Shown here in pieces: positions 9,118 through 19,017 of a stretch of 64,000 nucleotides of DNA (its first letter is position 1; every line of letters starts with the position of its first letter). The notes beneath the pieces are model-generated. The model ran no database searches. It saw nothing but the letters and a program-made list of their open reading frames with translations, and was not told the DNA's origin. The position numbers and the translations under genes were made by a program. The DNA lies in the NCBI GenBank assembly GCA_033557465.1, contig CM066040.1:325394297-325458296 (forward strand), written 5' to 3'. This stretch comes from Ichthyophis bannanicus. Lineage: Eukaryota > Chordata > Amphibia > Gymnophiona > Ichthyophiidae.

Positions 9118-11329
9118 ATGTCGAAAAACCCGAAAAGGTCGCTGAAAGAAGAACACAGAGTGTTTAACGATGAGTGGGAATTGCAATACTATGCTGTTTC
9201 TGAGAAGGATAAAATGAGTTGCTTGCTCTGTGATTCTGTGATTTCAACGGTAAAAAAATACAATGCACATCAACACTACTCTACTCATAAGGACAATAAA
9301 TACCTTAAGCTAGAAGGTGAATCCTGAAAGATTGCTTTACAAAAATTGAAAGAAGGGAAGCAAAAGCAGAGGCAGTTATTCCAATCAGTGCAGAGTATCG
9401 GAAACGCAACTACAGAAGCTACTTATAAAGTGGCGTACAGTATATACTTGGGGAAAAAAGATAAGCCATTTAGTGATGCGGAAATTATAAAAGATTGCAT
9501 CGTAGAGGTTGTAGAATGCTTAGATCCTGATAAGGTTAACAAATACAAACAACTGCCTCTTTCAAGAAGAACTAATGCTAATCGGCAGCATGAATTAGCA
9601 CTCAATGTAGTAGATCAACTGAAATAAATAATCCAAAAAGAAAACGTGTACTATTCAATAGCACTGGATGAATCAACTGATTGCACTGACTCAGCGCAGG
9701 TATTGTATTTTGTTTCTGCCATAACTAAGGATTTTCATGTTTACGAAGAGTTGCTTACTCTGAGCACTCTAAAGAGCAGAATGTGATGAATCGATGTGTT
9801 TAACGATTTTAAAGACAAATGTCGTGAATTCGGACTGAATCTAGCTAATTTAGTAAGTGTATACACAGATGGTGCACCTTCTATGACAGGGAAGAACGAA
9901 GGCTTTATTGCACAATTTAAGAAAGAGATTTCAAGCCAAAATGATCTTATCTCTTTTCATTGCATTTTGCATCAACAATGTCTCTGTGCCAAATCCACTG
10001 TTTTAAATGACACTTTGCAGAAAGTTGTAGGAATTGTGAATTATATTCGAGCAAATGCAACGAGACATCAACAATTAATGAACGGAGTGGAACAGGTAAA
10101 CATAGTTTGATTGTTTACCTTATCAGAATATAGAAAGACTAGGGGACATGCAATGAAGCTACGGGGTAGACTATTTAAGACTAATAAAAGAAAATATTTT
10201 TTCACTCAACGTGTAATCAAACTCTGGAATTTGTTACCAGAGGATGTAGTAAAGGCTGTTAATGTAGCTGGGTTTAAAAAAGGTTTGGACAAGTTCCTGG
10301 AGGAAAGGTCTATAAACCATTATTAAGAAGGGACCCAGGATATCAATGCTTGAATCAATACAAGCATTGTGGAACCTGTGTCCCTTGGGGAAACTGCTAG
10401 GTACGTATGACCTAGATTGGCCACTGTTGGAAACAGAATACTGGGCTTGATGGACCTTGGTCTGACCCAGTATGGCATATCTTATGTTCTTATGTTCTTA
10501 TAATTTTGTGAGATGCTAATGATGGATAATGAGGTAATTAGTGTTGATTTGCCCTACCATTTGAAAGTGTGCTGGTTATCACAAGGACAGGTTTTAGTCA
10601 AAGTTTTGTATTTGCACGAACAAATAATCCAATTTTTTGAGGAAAGGAGTTTCATAGCAATGTTGCTTTTCTGTGTGATATAATGACAAAGCAAAATAAC
10701 TTTAACGTTTTATTGCAAGGTAACACCAAGTCTATATATGATATGTGGCGAGAACTAAATATATTCAGAAAAAAATTAACATTTCTTTAATCAGTTCTTG
10801 GCCGAGATGAGCTTCCTGAAGAGCACTTCTCTCACCTAGTAAAAATGATCAATGAAGAAAAATATTCTTTTGAACATTTCAAATAATATGAATCGGTTAT
10901 AGACTCGCTAATCAAGGAATACAATGAAAGGTTCAGAGATTTTGAGAAGCATGACATGACCCTCAAATTGGTTTTTCAACCTCTGTTTATGTATCTGAGG
11001 CCCCAGAGAAGCTGCAGATGGAGTTAATTGAGCTCTCAGAAGATTATATTCTGAAGTCGCTGTTTGACAGCAAAAAAGATCCCATTCAAATATGGAAAAA
11101 TGCCGTCGAATATCCTCACCTGAGGGAACACGTACAACGCTTGCTCTCCTGCTTCTCAACAACATATCACTGCGAATCTACATTCTCCTACTTAACACAA
11201 ATTAAGACATCCTTAAGATCACAAATTACAGATGAACACCTAGAAGACCAGTTAAGACTACGTACATCCACGCTGCAGCCTGATATATCACTGCTTTCTC
11301 GCAAAAAACAATCTCAGAAGAGTCACTGA
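9118..11329 (+). pseudogene. hAT transposase, broken
   Basis: Starts at the ATG of MSKNPKRSLKEEHRVFNDEW, with an N-terminal BED-like zinc finger region (SCLLCDSV...HQHYSTHK). The RNase H-like core is visible as IALDESTD (first acidic block), then VYTDGAPSMTGKNEGF and FHCILHQQ. The C-terminal hAT dimerisation block is at 11018-11329 (STTYHCESTFSYLTQIKTSL). One frame is kept from 9118 to about 10077 but has stops at 9325, 9625 and 9784-9789. A CR1 end then interrupts it at 10078-10502, and further stops and shifts follow (for example near 10880). The C-terminal part is in good shape. It would have cut and pasted the element in the nucleus; it is inactive now. Confidence 0.85.
10078..10502 (+). 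mobile_element. CR1 LINE 3' fragment inside hAT
   Basis: Plus-strand CR1 end starting at the MNGVEQVN block and running through [20 protein letters not shown] to the CTGGGCTTGATGGACC end with TTATGTTC octamers at about 10484-10501. It interrupts the hAT transposase between RHQQL and the ILCEMLMMDNE-like continuation, so it arrived after the hAT. Confidence 0.9.
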
Positions 11330-11583
11330 AAGGTAAGCAGCTAGCTTAGTTGTTTAAAATAAGATATATATATATTTGTATTGAAACATTGTTAGTATGC
11401 ACTCTGTCATATGGCAGTATAAGATACTTGAAAGGGTTAATTCTGCATAAAAGCAAAATTAATATTAAATTATTTGCATTTTGCAGTAAATTTGGGGTTT
11501 TTTTAGAATGTGGCCTTCATGGAAGGATGTTAGCTCTCATGCGGCCTTCAAATGAGAAAAGGTTCGCCACCCCTGCCCTAGAG

Positions 11584-11765
11584 GTACACAGATTCCATGC
11601 TGCTGATCCCAGGTGTAAGCAGGGGATTTCCCCAGTCCACTTTAATAATGGTTTATGGACTCTACACTTCAAAATCTTATCCAAGTCCTCCATAGCCACT
11701 TTGCCAAGAGCAGTGCATTGTCAGATTTCTTGACTGATTGTTGCTCTATGATTATTATCCAAGCA
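11584..11765 (-). mobile_element. CR1 LINE 3' part (right part, split by hAT)
   Basis: Continues the minus-strand CR1 end of 8203-8322: it has the TTTAATAATGGTTTATGGAC block and surrounding 3' sequence in the expected order. It is more diverged than the other copies. The junction with RTE sequence is near 11765. Confidence 0.65.
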
Positions 11766-12035
11766 GGTTAAAGTTGTCTAATATTTTTCTTTTTTCTCCA
11801 TCAAGGATGAAGCTATTGATTTTTCCAGCATCAAGGTCTTTGTTTTCTTCACATTACAATGCAGGCCCATTTTAAGACTATATTCCTTGATAAGCAGTTG
11901 TTTTAGATCGTCTTCACTGTTAACCAGTAGGATCAGAGTGATTGGACAATAATTTCCACACAGTTGGATCATCGTTCTTCAGTATTGGCATGAATGTAGA
12001 TCTTTTCCAGTCAGTCAGCTATGATGTTTAATTGA
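11766..12035 (-). mobile_element. RTE LINE, reverse transcriptase piece
   Basis: On the minus strand it reads LTDWKRSTFMPILKND, the block before the RTE palm, then after an internal deletion EDDLKQLLIKEYSLKMGLHCNVKKTKTL, the thumb block. The catalytic palm between them is missing. Order and strand fit the single dispersed RTE insertion. Confidence 0.75.
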
Positions 12036-12290
12036 ATGTAATTATATCATTTATAATCCACTTTTACCATCAACAGATGTATAAAGTAGAGTACGGAACA
12101 TACATAAAAAGCAACATCACATCAAAACATATCTGAGAAAAATTTCATGAACAGTCATGTCTTTATTGTTTTTCGAAACTGAAGATAATTTATGAGATCC
12201 CTAATTTTAGTCGGTAATCTATTCCACAGTTTTGTCTTCCAAATTTCCTGACAGAGCCTTGTAAGTATAATAACTGATTCTGATTGCTGT
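12036..12290 (-). mobile_element. Possible L2-like 3' fragment
   Basis: An AT-rich stretch with ATTATATCATTTATAATCC and, on the minus strand, a WKTKLWNRLPTKIRDLIN-like reading (AATCTATTCCACAGTTTTGTCTTCC on the plus strand), which resembles the WNSLP block near L2 and CR1 C-termini. It separates two RTE pieces. Limits are approximate. Confidence 0.4.
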
Positions 12291-12440
12291 AATACTTCAG
12301 TGAGAATGTCATCAATGCCCGATGCTTTGTTCTTTTATAATGTTTTCAATGCTGCTTCAACTTCTGTCATTGCCAAAGGTGCCTGATCATAAAGTACAGG
12401 TTGAAATGGCTGTTGATCCACTTGTTCTTTTTGGAGTGGA
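12291..12440 (-). mobile_element. RTE LINE, piece before the palm
   Basis: Minus-strand translation gives PLAMTEVEAALKTL, a stop, then KNKASGIDDILTEVLQQ, the conserved (N)KA(S/P)GxDxIPxE block that opens the RTE reverse transcriptase. It precedes the 11766-12035 piece in element order. Confidence 0.75.
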
Positions 12441-12597
12441 GGAGTAGCCTAGTGGTTAGAGCAATGGCCTATGATCAAAGAGACCAGAATTCAAATCCCA
12501 TTAGCATTCTTTGTGACCTTGGGCAAGTCACTTAACTCTCTATTGCCTTTGGTATAAACTTAGATTGTAAGCTCTCTGGGGACAGGCAAATTCCACA
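12441..12597 (+). mobile_element. tRNA-headed CORE-SINE, 5' part
   Basis: Contains a tRNA-like promoter head (box A TAGCCTAGTGG at about 12446-12456, box B-like ATTCAAATCCC) followed by the CORE block GACCTTGGGCAAGTCACTTAA. The 3' part is missing; the Ngaro element starts at 12598. Whether the SINE end was lost before or during the Ngaro insertion cannot be told. Confidence 0.8.
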
Positions 12598-13060
12598 TAA
12601 CCGAGGCAGGCGGACCCGGTGCATCGGGCCCCAATTCCCCTCCTCCCCTTTACCCCCCCCCCCCACTCCCCCAACCCTACAAAATACACAACACAATATG
12701 TCATGGAACTCAACTGGTCGCAGCTTTATTAACCTTAACAATCCAACCATAATCCAACATCAAAACATTCCAATGCGATTAGAGGAGCCCGGCCGCACCA
12801 GCCATACCTCAGCAAAGTGCCTTGCCACCACTAATGCCATAACTTGCCACCCGGCAAGTATCCTACCCCTTTTCCCGACTTCGCCATGCCATTAACAAAA
12901 GTCGGCCAGGGTAAACCGGGTCAGGGGCACCCTGCCCCCGCCCAAGAGTAGCCTGAGGCTCCGGGCCCCGGAAACCTCCAGGATCCTGCCACCCCCCCCC
13001 CCCCCCAAGCTGCAACAACCCATTCACCACCCCAAAACATTTTTGGGCGGGTGGGAGGGA
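12598..13060 (-). repeat. Ngaro split direct repeat B2
   Basis: Matches B1 (13303-13700) from TAACCGAGGCAGGC through GGTCGCAGCTTTATTAACC to the GGATCCTGCCACC region. B2 then has extra sequence (poly-C, and CCCCAAAACATTTTTGGGCG) before A2. Long poly-C at about 12653-12664 and 12991-13006. Confidence 0.85.
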
Positions 13061-13302
13061 AGCCGGCACCCTAGCAGCCTCTGCCGAGAATGACCACGCG
13101 GAGGCTGTCCGGCCGTAGTCCCGCCCACCCTACACCACCAACTCGACAACAGATTGGCTCCCTGGCGGCAGCATCCGCCGGGAGCCAATGAATTTAAACT
13201 CCCCTCCCGCGCGCTCCTCTGTGGCCGCGTGCAGGGTCCCCACACCGGGCCGCGCGCTCGGTTAAAATCGGCCGCCGGGACCCTCCCTGCGGCCTCGTCA
13301 CT
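13061..13302 (-). repeat. Ngaro split direct repeat A2
   Basis: Matches A1 (19018-19257) over its whole length, from CCGGCACCCTAGCAGCCTC to GCCTCGTCAC, with scattered substitutions. It adjoins B1 directly at 13302/13303. In the retrotransposition model for split repeats this internal A2 restores the terminal A. Confidence 0.88.
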
Positions 13303-13700
13303 AACCGAGGCAGGCAGACCCGGTGCATCGGGCCCCAGTTCCCCTCCTCCCCTTTACCCCCCCCCCCCCACTCTCCCAACCCTACAAAATACACAACACA
13401 ATATGTCATGGAACTCAACTGGTCGCAGCTTTATTAACCTTAACAATCCAACCATAATCCAACATCAAAACATTCCAACGCGATTAGCGGAGCCCAGCCG
13501 CACCGGCCATACCTCAGCAAAGTGCCTTGCCACCGCCAATGCCATAACTTGCCACCTGGCAAGTATCCTACCCCTTTTCCCGACTTCGCCATGCCATTAG
13601 CAAAAGTCGGCCAGGGTTAACCGGGTCAGGGGCACCCCGCCCTCGCCCAAGAGTAGCCTGAGGCTCCGGGCCCCGGAAACCTCCGGGATCCCGCCACCGG
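13303..13700 (-). repeat. Ngaro split direct repeat B1
   Basis: Matches B2 from TAACCGAGGCAGGCAGACC to CTCCGGGATCCCGCCACCGG, with about the divergence seen between A1 and A2. It follows the SGNH hydrolase reading frame. Confidence 0.85.
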
Positions 13701-13706
13701 CACAAG

Positions 13707-14268
13707 CTACAACCTTGTTCCTGTGCTGCCCCCCCAAGCCCCCAGCTGCAACCAGCGAGGATCACTAACCACCATATGTTCCAAAGCCTGCTTCCAGTCG
13801 TTCAGGAGCAAATCCATCCCGACTGGAGACAAATGCACCCCGTCACTCCTGTAAAGCCCCACACACCCCACCTCTACCCAAGGATGCATGATCTGGTAGC
13901 CCCCCTGCTCACAGACCCAACGACCTATCTGCCGATTGATTTTTATGAAGCCCCGCAACCAGCGCCACTGACTCCAACAGGCAGGCCTTGGAACAATGTC
14001 GGACCACATCAAAATAACACCTGGAAACATCCGCAACACCCCCCCCCCCCATGTCCTCCTGTGCCGCCCTGATCAGTTGCCGGCAGGACCAGGACACTAG
14101 GTCATTGCCTCCCAGATGTACAATCAGGACTGCCGGCTGACGCGATCTTCTCCTGTGGTGCTGTAGCAAAGGCAGCAGCTGCAACCAACAGAGCCCCCGC
14201 TCTCCCAGCCATGAGACAGTCACCAGCGCCGGGTCGATTCGCTGATTCGCTCCCATTGGCCGTGTCAC
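13707..14268 (-). pseudogene. Ngaro SGNH (GDSL-like) hydrolase
   Basis: Two overlapping open frames (13909-14268 and 13707-14039) together cover an SGNH/GDSL esterase-like domain. The first holds the LIVHLGGNDL block with the G-x-N-D motif. The second holds GVILMWSDIVPR, then GLYRSDGVHLSPVGMDLLL with the D-G-V-H block carrying the catalytic Asp and His. The frame changes within or next to the run of C at 14040-14050, a likely slippage point, so the protein is broken. The block I serine is probably at VTVSWLGERG. An esterase-like third reading frame is known from some Ngaro elements; its role in retrotransposition is unclear. Confidence 0.75.
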
Positions 14269-14392
14269 TGCTCGCTGTCCCGCTCAGGGGACAAAGGAGT
14301 GACCAATCACCCAACAAGCAGCAGGATCCGCTCCCCCATCTGTAACATAAATAAACAATTAAAATCCCCCAGTCCCCACAACCCCCAGCCAT

Positions 14393-15360
14393 TCACAGCC
14401 GCACATAGCCCTTAAACGCCCGGGAGCGCCATCTACCTATGCTTTGTATAACCTGCTCCGGCAACCCGGCCGCCGCCACGCTGGTAGCCACCCCGATGCG
14501 AAAGGAATGCGGGGCAAATTGCAGAGGGTCCTTGCCCAGATAACGCAACGCCAACCTTAGCACAGCTGTCACCTGAAAACGGGTCAACACGCGCGCACTC
14601 TCATGAATAAAGAAACCACCCCCCAGGGCAGACCACAGCCGCAGGTACTGCCGCACCGCTGCCACCGGGCATGTGACCAGATCACGATCCTCCTTCAAAC
14701 ACACACACACGCCTTTCCCCCGCTGATCCGTCTTAGATTTTGCCAAAATGATCCGCAACTGCCCCGCCACAACCTGGACGTGCTGCCGTTGAAGCCCTCC
14801 AGCCCCACGAAGCCGCCCGAGCTCGCCACCAGCTCACCGATTCTGAAAGCCCCGAAAAAGGCAAGGCAAAATACAGCCCGAAACAAAACAGCCTCATACC
14901 AGGACGCCGCCACCCGCGGGAGAGCCCCGAGGAGCCGCACCAGCAATTCATGCGTTATAGGCTGTCGCGTATCCCGCAGAGTCGGACATGCACGCTCCCA
15001 ACCCTGCAGCAACTGATGCATTAAACTCCCTACCACAGACGAGCCCCACCCCACCGCACTAGCAAAAAAGTTGAAACCAGCCAGGTGCGACCTCACCGCC
15101 GACCGGGAGCACCCAGCACCCTTAGCCGCCACTACATAACGTCCCATCAGCTCTTCCGGCACCCTCCCTGAATGCCACCCCTGTGCCATTAAGAATTCCA
15201 CCACTCTGTCACAGCCCCGCTGATAAACAGACCAGGTTCCTGATGACACCGAACTCCACAGCAAATTCAGCATCTCCCCAGGCCAATGCTCCATAAGTGC
15301 TCTGGGACAACGGATCCTTCCTCGTCCACTTCTGGGGCCAAGGCCCGAAACCGCTCCCAC
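14393..15360 (-). pseudogene. Ngaro tyrosine recombinase
   Basis: Overlaps the end of the RT/RNase H frame (15267-15360), as is common in this group. The first open frame (15360-14695) holds the N-terminal SAM-like part (WSVYQRGCDRVVEFL) and the first catalytic arginine in FFGAFRIGELVA (residue ~173). The second (14770-14393) has LAKSKTDQRGKG, then HSFRIGVATSVAAAG with the H-x-x-R pair (residues 88 and 91 of that frame), a Trp in IGRWRSRAF and the nucleophile Tyr in GYVRL (residue 122). A one-base frameshift near 14800-14815 joins the two. All catalytic residues R...HxxR...Y remain visible. The enzyme would integrate circular DNA copies without target duplication. Confidence 0.85.
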
Positions 15361-16625
15361 TGGAAACGAGAAAGAGCATCGGCGATCTTGTTAATACATC
15401 CGGGTACATGCCTAGCCTTCACCACCACATTCAACCGTAAACATGTTAACACCACGTCCCTCAACAATCCCGCTACCTGCAAACATCGGGGAGAGTAGCG
15501 ATTGACCACGCTGACTACAGCCTCGTTGTTACACCACCATACCACCCTATGGTTACAAAGCTTCCCCAGCCGCAACTCTAAAACCACCAGAATCGGAAAC
15601 AGCTCCAATAAGGTGTCCGCACACCAGGCCCCACCAAAGTACACTCCCAGCCCCACCCCTCCCGCGGCATCCGTATAAAGTTGTAGATTCGCACTGGACA
15701 CCTCCGCCTCCATCAGGACTGAGGTCCTGTTGAAATCCTCCAGAAATCTACTCCAGACCCGCAAATCCGCCCTCATGGACTCCATAACCCTAATCCTATG
15801 GTGCGGTTTCCGTACCCCAGCCGTAGCCGCTGCCAATTGCCCGGAAAACACTCTGCCCATCGGAATCACTCGACATGCGAAATTCAAGGACCCCAGTAAG
15901 GCCTGCAACTCCCGTAAAGTCAGCTTAGAAGAAGCCACTGCATTACCTATGAGAATCCACAACCTATCAATCTTCTCCCGCGGCAAGCGAGCTACCATCT
16001 CCATCGAGTCCAGCTCTACCCCTAAGAAGGTTATTCTCATCGACGGACCCTCAGTCTTACCCTGCGCCAGTGGAATGCCGAATTCGTGTGCTATCTCAGT
16101 AAACCCCGCTAACAAGTCCTGGCACTCGTCCGCCTGAGCAGCACCCACGAACAGAAAATCGTCCAGGTAATGAACCACATTAGTCAAGCCACTCTTTTGC
16201 ACCAGCACCCACTGCAGGAAGGTACTGAACATCTCAAAATATGCGCAAGAGACGGAGCAGCTCATCGGCATGCATTTATCAAAATAATAACCCCCCTGAA
16301 AACGGAATCCGAGCAAAGGAAAAGAGGATGGATGCACCGGCAACAAGCGAAAAGCCGACTCGATGTCCACCTTGGCCATCAATGCCGCCCGACCCGCCTC
16401 CCTCACCATCCCTGCCGCCCGATCAAACGATGCATACTGTACCGTGCACAACTCACGCGGAATGTGGTCATTCACCGACGCCCCCATCGGGCAGGTTAAG
16501 TTATGAATTAGCCTGAACTTTCCAGGCTCCTTCTTGGGAACTATCCCCAGCGGGGAAATCACCATGTTCGGGAATGGCGGATCCCGGAACGGCCCCGCAA
16601 TTCTACCCAACCCCAATTCACCTAA
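15267..16625 (-). pseudogene. Ngaro reverse transcriptase / RNase H
   Basis: About 452 codons open after the in-frame TAA at 16626-16628. RT motifs, numbered from 16616: SPLGIVPKK (21-29), KVDIESAFR with the catalytic Asp 84, and VVHYLDDFLFVG with the YxDD Asps 152-153. RNase H motifs: LYTDAAGG (Asp 316), VLELRLG (Glu 347), then WWCNNEAVV where the usual third acidic residue appears as Asn (363), and NKIADALSR (Asp 413). The RT looks complete, but the D-to-N change should damage RNase H. It lies in the same frame as the upstream Gag. Confidence 0.88.
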
Positions 16626-17960
16626 TTATTTGTCACGCACCACTGCGGCAAAACGCCGCACTGAAGGCGACTTCCTCGCACAAGGTACCGCCACTACACC
16701 CCTAACCGGAATAACAAAACCAAACTGAAAACCGCTCCCCAACACAATCCTGTCCTGCCATCTCGGATACCAGAGCAACCACTCCTGCAATGCTCCCAAC
16801 CTAATCGGAGTCGGCGCACGAACTCCCACCTCACTGAGGTTTGGGGGCTGCCCCCGAGGCGCCGTTGGGCCCTTTCTTAACACACCTTGTCGCGGAGTGG
16901 CCCCTGCCACAAATGGACAGTAGTGCTTGAACTTGCAGTCCGGAAAAGGGCAGGTCGACCAATTGAACCGCCAACACACGTCACTGACCCCTCCCGCCCC
17001 CACTTTCTGCAAACTGACCACCCCCGAGCGAAAGGAATGAACCGCCCCAGCCGCCAGCGAAGCCCCGCCTCTTCCCCCACCTGCACCCGACCTAACCGAC
17101 ATTTGGGTCAGCCAGAGGCTAATATCTTGCGTGCCCCATGATAACAATCGGTTCTCTTCCATCTTGTCCTTGAACTTTTCATCATAGTTCAGCCACGCCC
17201 AACCCTTGTGTGTCTGAGACGCCTCCAATATAGAGTCAGCGTATGCTAAGAGCATACCGTACTGCTCCGGCGAGTGATGGCCCCACACACTAGCTAGGCA
17301 CAGAAAGGATCTAGTCCAGTTCACCACATTGCGCGCAACCTTCTTAACGCACCCTGCCGTCTCATCTTCCTTCCTTTTCTCCCGACTCTCACCCGAGCGC
17401 TTCCTCCCTTCCAAAAGCCAAAAAATATCAATGTATTGCCACATGCGGATTTTCCGACGAAGCCGTCTCGGCACCCCCTCCCACAGCTCCGGAAATGCAA
17501 CCACTGAAGTTACCCCCCCACCCCCACTAGGCCCCGATCCACCCTCACAATCCCCCCCTTGTTGCGGCAGACCCCCCCCCAGATGCTGACGACGAATCGC
17601 CTGAGGAGGATGAGGAGGACGACTCCAAGCTATGGCGCCGCCGACAAGAATTCCACCTTTTCTTCCGCGCCCCCCCCCCCACGACTTCCCTCGCCCCTCC
17701 TGCCCAGCCCTCCCTTCGCCCAAGACGCCAGACAACTCACCAACCGCAGGACCCTCCACCGCCGTGGCAGCATCAGTCATGCCATCCCCTTGGCCCACCA
17801 CCTCGCTGGTCCACGCCAGGTCGCCGCTCCTCTCACCGGATGCTTCCGCCACAGTACCTTGCCGCACTCCTCCTCCAGGACCAGGATTCGACCAGCTCAA
17901 TGGACCACTAGCACCAGGCCTCCAATAAGACTGCGCCATCGCCGTTCCCTGTGGAGACAT
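16626..17960 (-). pseudogene. Ngaro Gag-like protein
   Basis: I take ATG 17960 (MSPQGTAMAQSYW) as start, giving about 444 codons; the frame is open further upstream to 18026 without ATG. The N-terminal half is Gly/Ser-rich and of low complexity. The central part has a helical WQYIDIFWLLEGRKR...YGMLLAYADSILEASQ region like DIRS/Ngaro Gag. A Cys-rich knuckle CWRFNWSTCPFPDCKFKHYC lies near residue ~330. The last part (TPIRLGALQEWLLWYP...GFQFGFVIPV) is the linker usually found at the start of Pol. The frame ends in TAA at 16626 and RT continues in the same frame, so this stop may be a single mutation in a Gag-Pol fusion. Confidence 0.7.
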
Positions 17961-19017
17961 AATAGAAAAGACAGGGGGGGGCACTGCCGGCGACCCTGCT
18001 GGGGAACAGGCACCCCCCCACTCCACCCTCGATGTGCCCTGCCCCCCCCAACCAATGCTCCCAAGTCAAAGGCGAAGGCCCCCCAGCCCCCATATCGTCC
18101 CCATAAACTGGTGGCCAAACTGCAGGGAAGAGATTACCCTGACCCCAGTGTGCCCACCCCGGCTGAAACCCCCCCTTTGCCCCAGACCCCCCCATTCCAC
18201 CCCCCCTCACCCCCAGACCCACCCACCTGAACCGCCCACCACCCCCAGCATCCCCCTGGCCAACCAATCCAACTCCCCTGGGCTGCACACCACTAGCCCG
18301 CCGGGGTCTCAGAGGGTCATGCTCAGACACCCCATCCCCCTTCCCCCAGCTCCCCCCTTCCTCCAGCTCCCCCCTTACCTGCCTTCTTAGCCCTTTTTGC
18401 CCCGCCCCACCCCCTACCAGCTCCACGTGCCCGTAAGGCCTCCCCCCCAGGCCCCGCGCCCCCTAACTGATGCCGGACACCTGGCCCCCCGTACCACCGC
18501 CCCCCCCATGCTCCTGCCCTAGCTCCACATCCCCTTGGGCAGTCATGGCACGACACCCCAAGGCCTTACCCTGCCGCTTTGCCCATCCCACACCGCCCCT
18601 GCGCGAAGGCATAATGCCCCTGCACTCCCTCCTGCAGCACGCGGTGTGAACACACTCGCTGAAAGCTATCCCAGTGCAAAAAACCCCGGTTCAGATGTCC
18701 TGCTTTTTTTTTTTTTTTTTTTGCATCAGCCCCCACTCTCTACCCCAGCCCCCCGGTAGCACCACAAGGCCGGGATTCCCCTAGCCGTCGAACCGGGACT
18801 GACCCACTTCCAGCTGCTGAGACCCCATAACGGGCCCTCGCTGCAGCCGCCGGCCCTCAGCTCAACATTTGCCTGCCAAGCAGCCACCCCTCCCGGCACC
18901 GAAGTGTGCGCTTCCGACCGCTGTCACTCCTCTGCCGAACGTCCACCACAGGGCCAGACAATCGCCGGCACGAAACCATCCAAGCCACGATTCCGATGCC
19001 GCGATCTCTCCTGCAGC

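Larger units (their letters stand above)
8323..11575 (+). mobile_element. hAT transposon (Charlie-like), once autonomous
   Basis: Flanked by perfect 8-bp duplications CCCTAGAG (8315-8322, 11576-11583). Termini CAGGGATGGGGAACCTGCGGCC and the complement of GGTTCGCCACCCCTG form imperfect inverted repeats with GCGGCCTT-type subterminal repeats. It contains a broken transposase (9118-11329) and a nested CR1 end (10078-10502). Without that insert it is about 2.83 kb. The transposase belongs to the Charlie-type group that also gave rise to GTF2IRD2-like domesticated proteins. Insertion was into a CR1 end, itself inside an RTE LINE. Confidence 0.9.

Noticed and set aside
8323..11575. Possibility that the hAT transposase is a domesticated host gene
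   Set aside because: It has intact 8-bp target duplications, terminal repeats, in-frame stops and a CR1 insertion, so it is an ordinary dead transposon.
12446..12497. tRNA-like box A and box B sequences here and in the other SINE copies
   Set aside because: Each is followed by a CORE block and a LINE-like tail, and no tRNA cloverleaf can be closed. They are SINE heads, not tRNA genes.
17559..18230. Pro/Arg-rich 223-codon plus-strand frame
   Set aside because: It is the antisense shadow of the Ngaro Gag region in GC-rich DNA.
17908..18426. Gly-rich 172-codon minus-strand frame upstream of Gag
   Set aside because: GC-rich sequence keeps several frames open at once here. It may be leader sequence of the Ngaro element; no conserved motif supports a separate protein.
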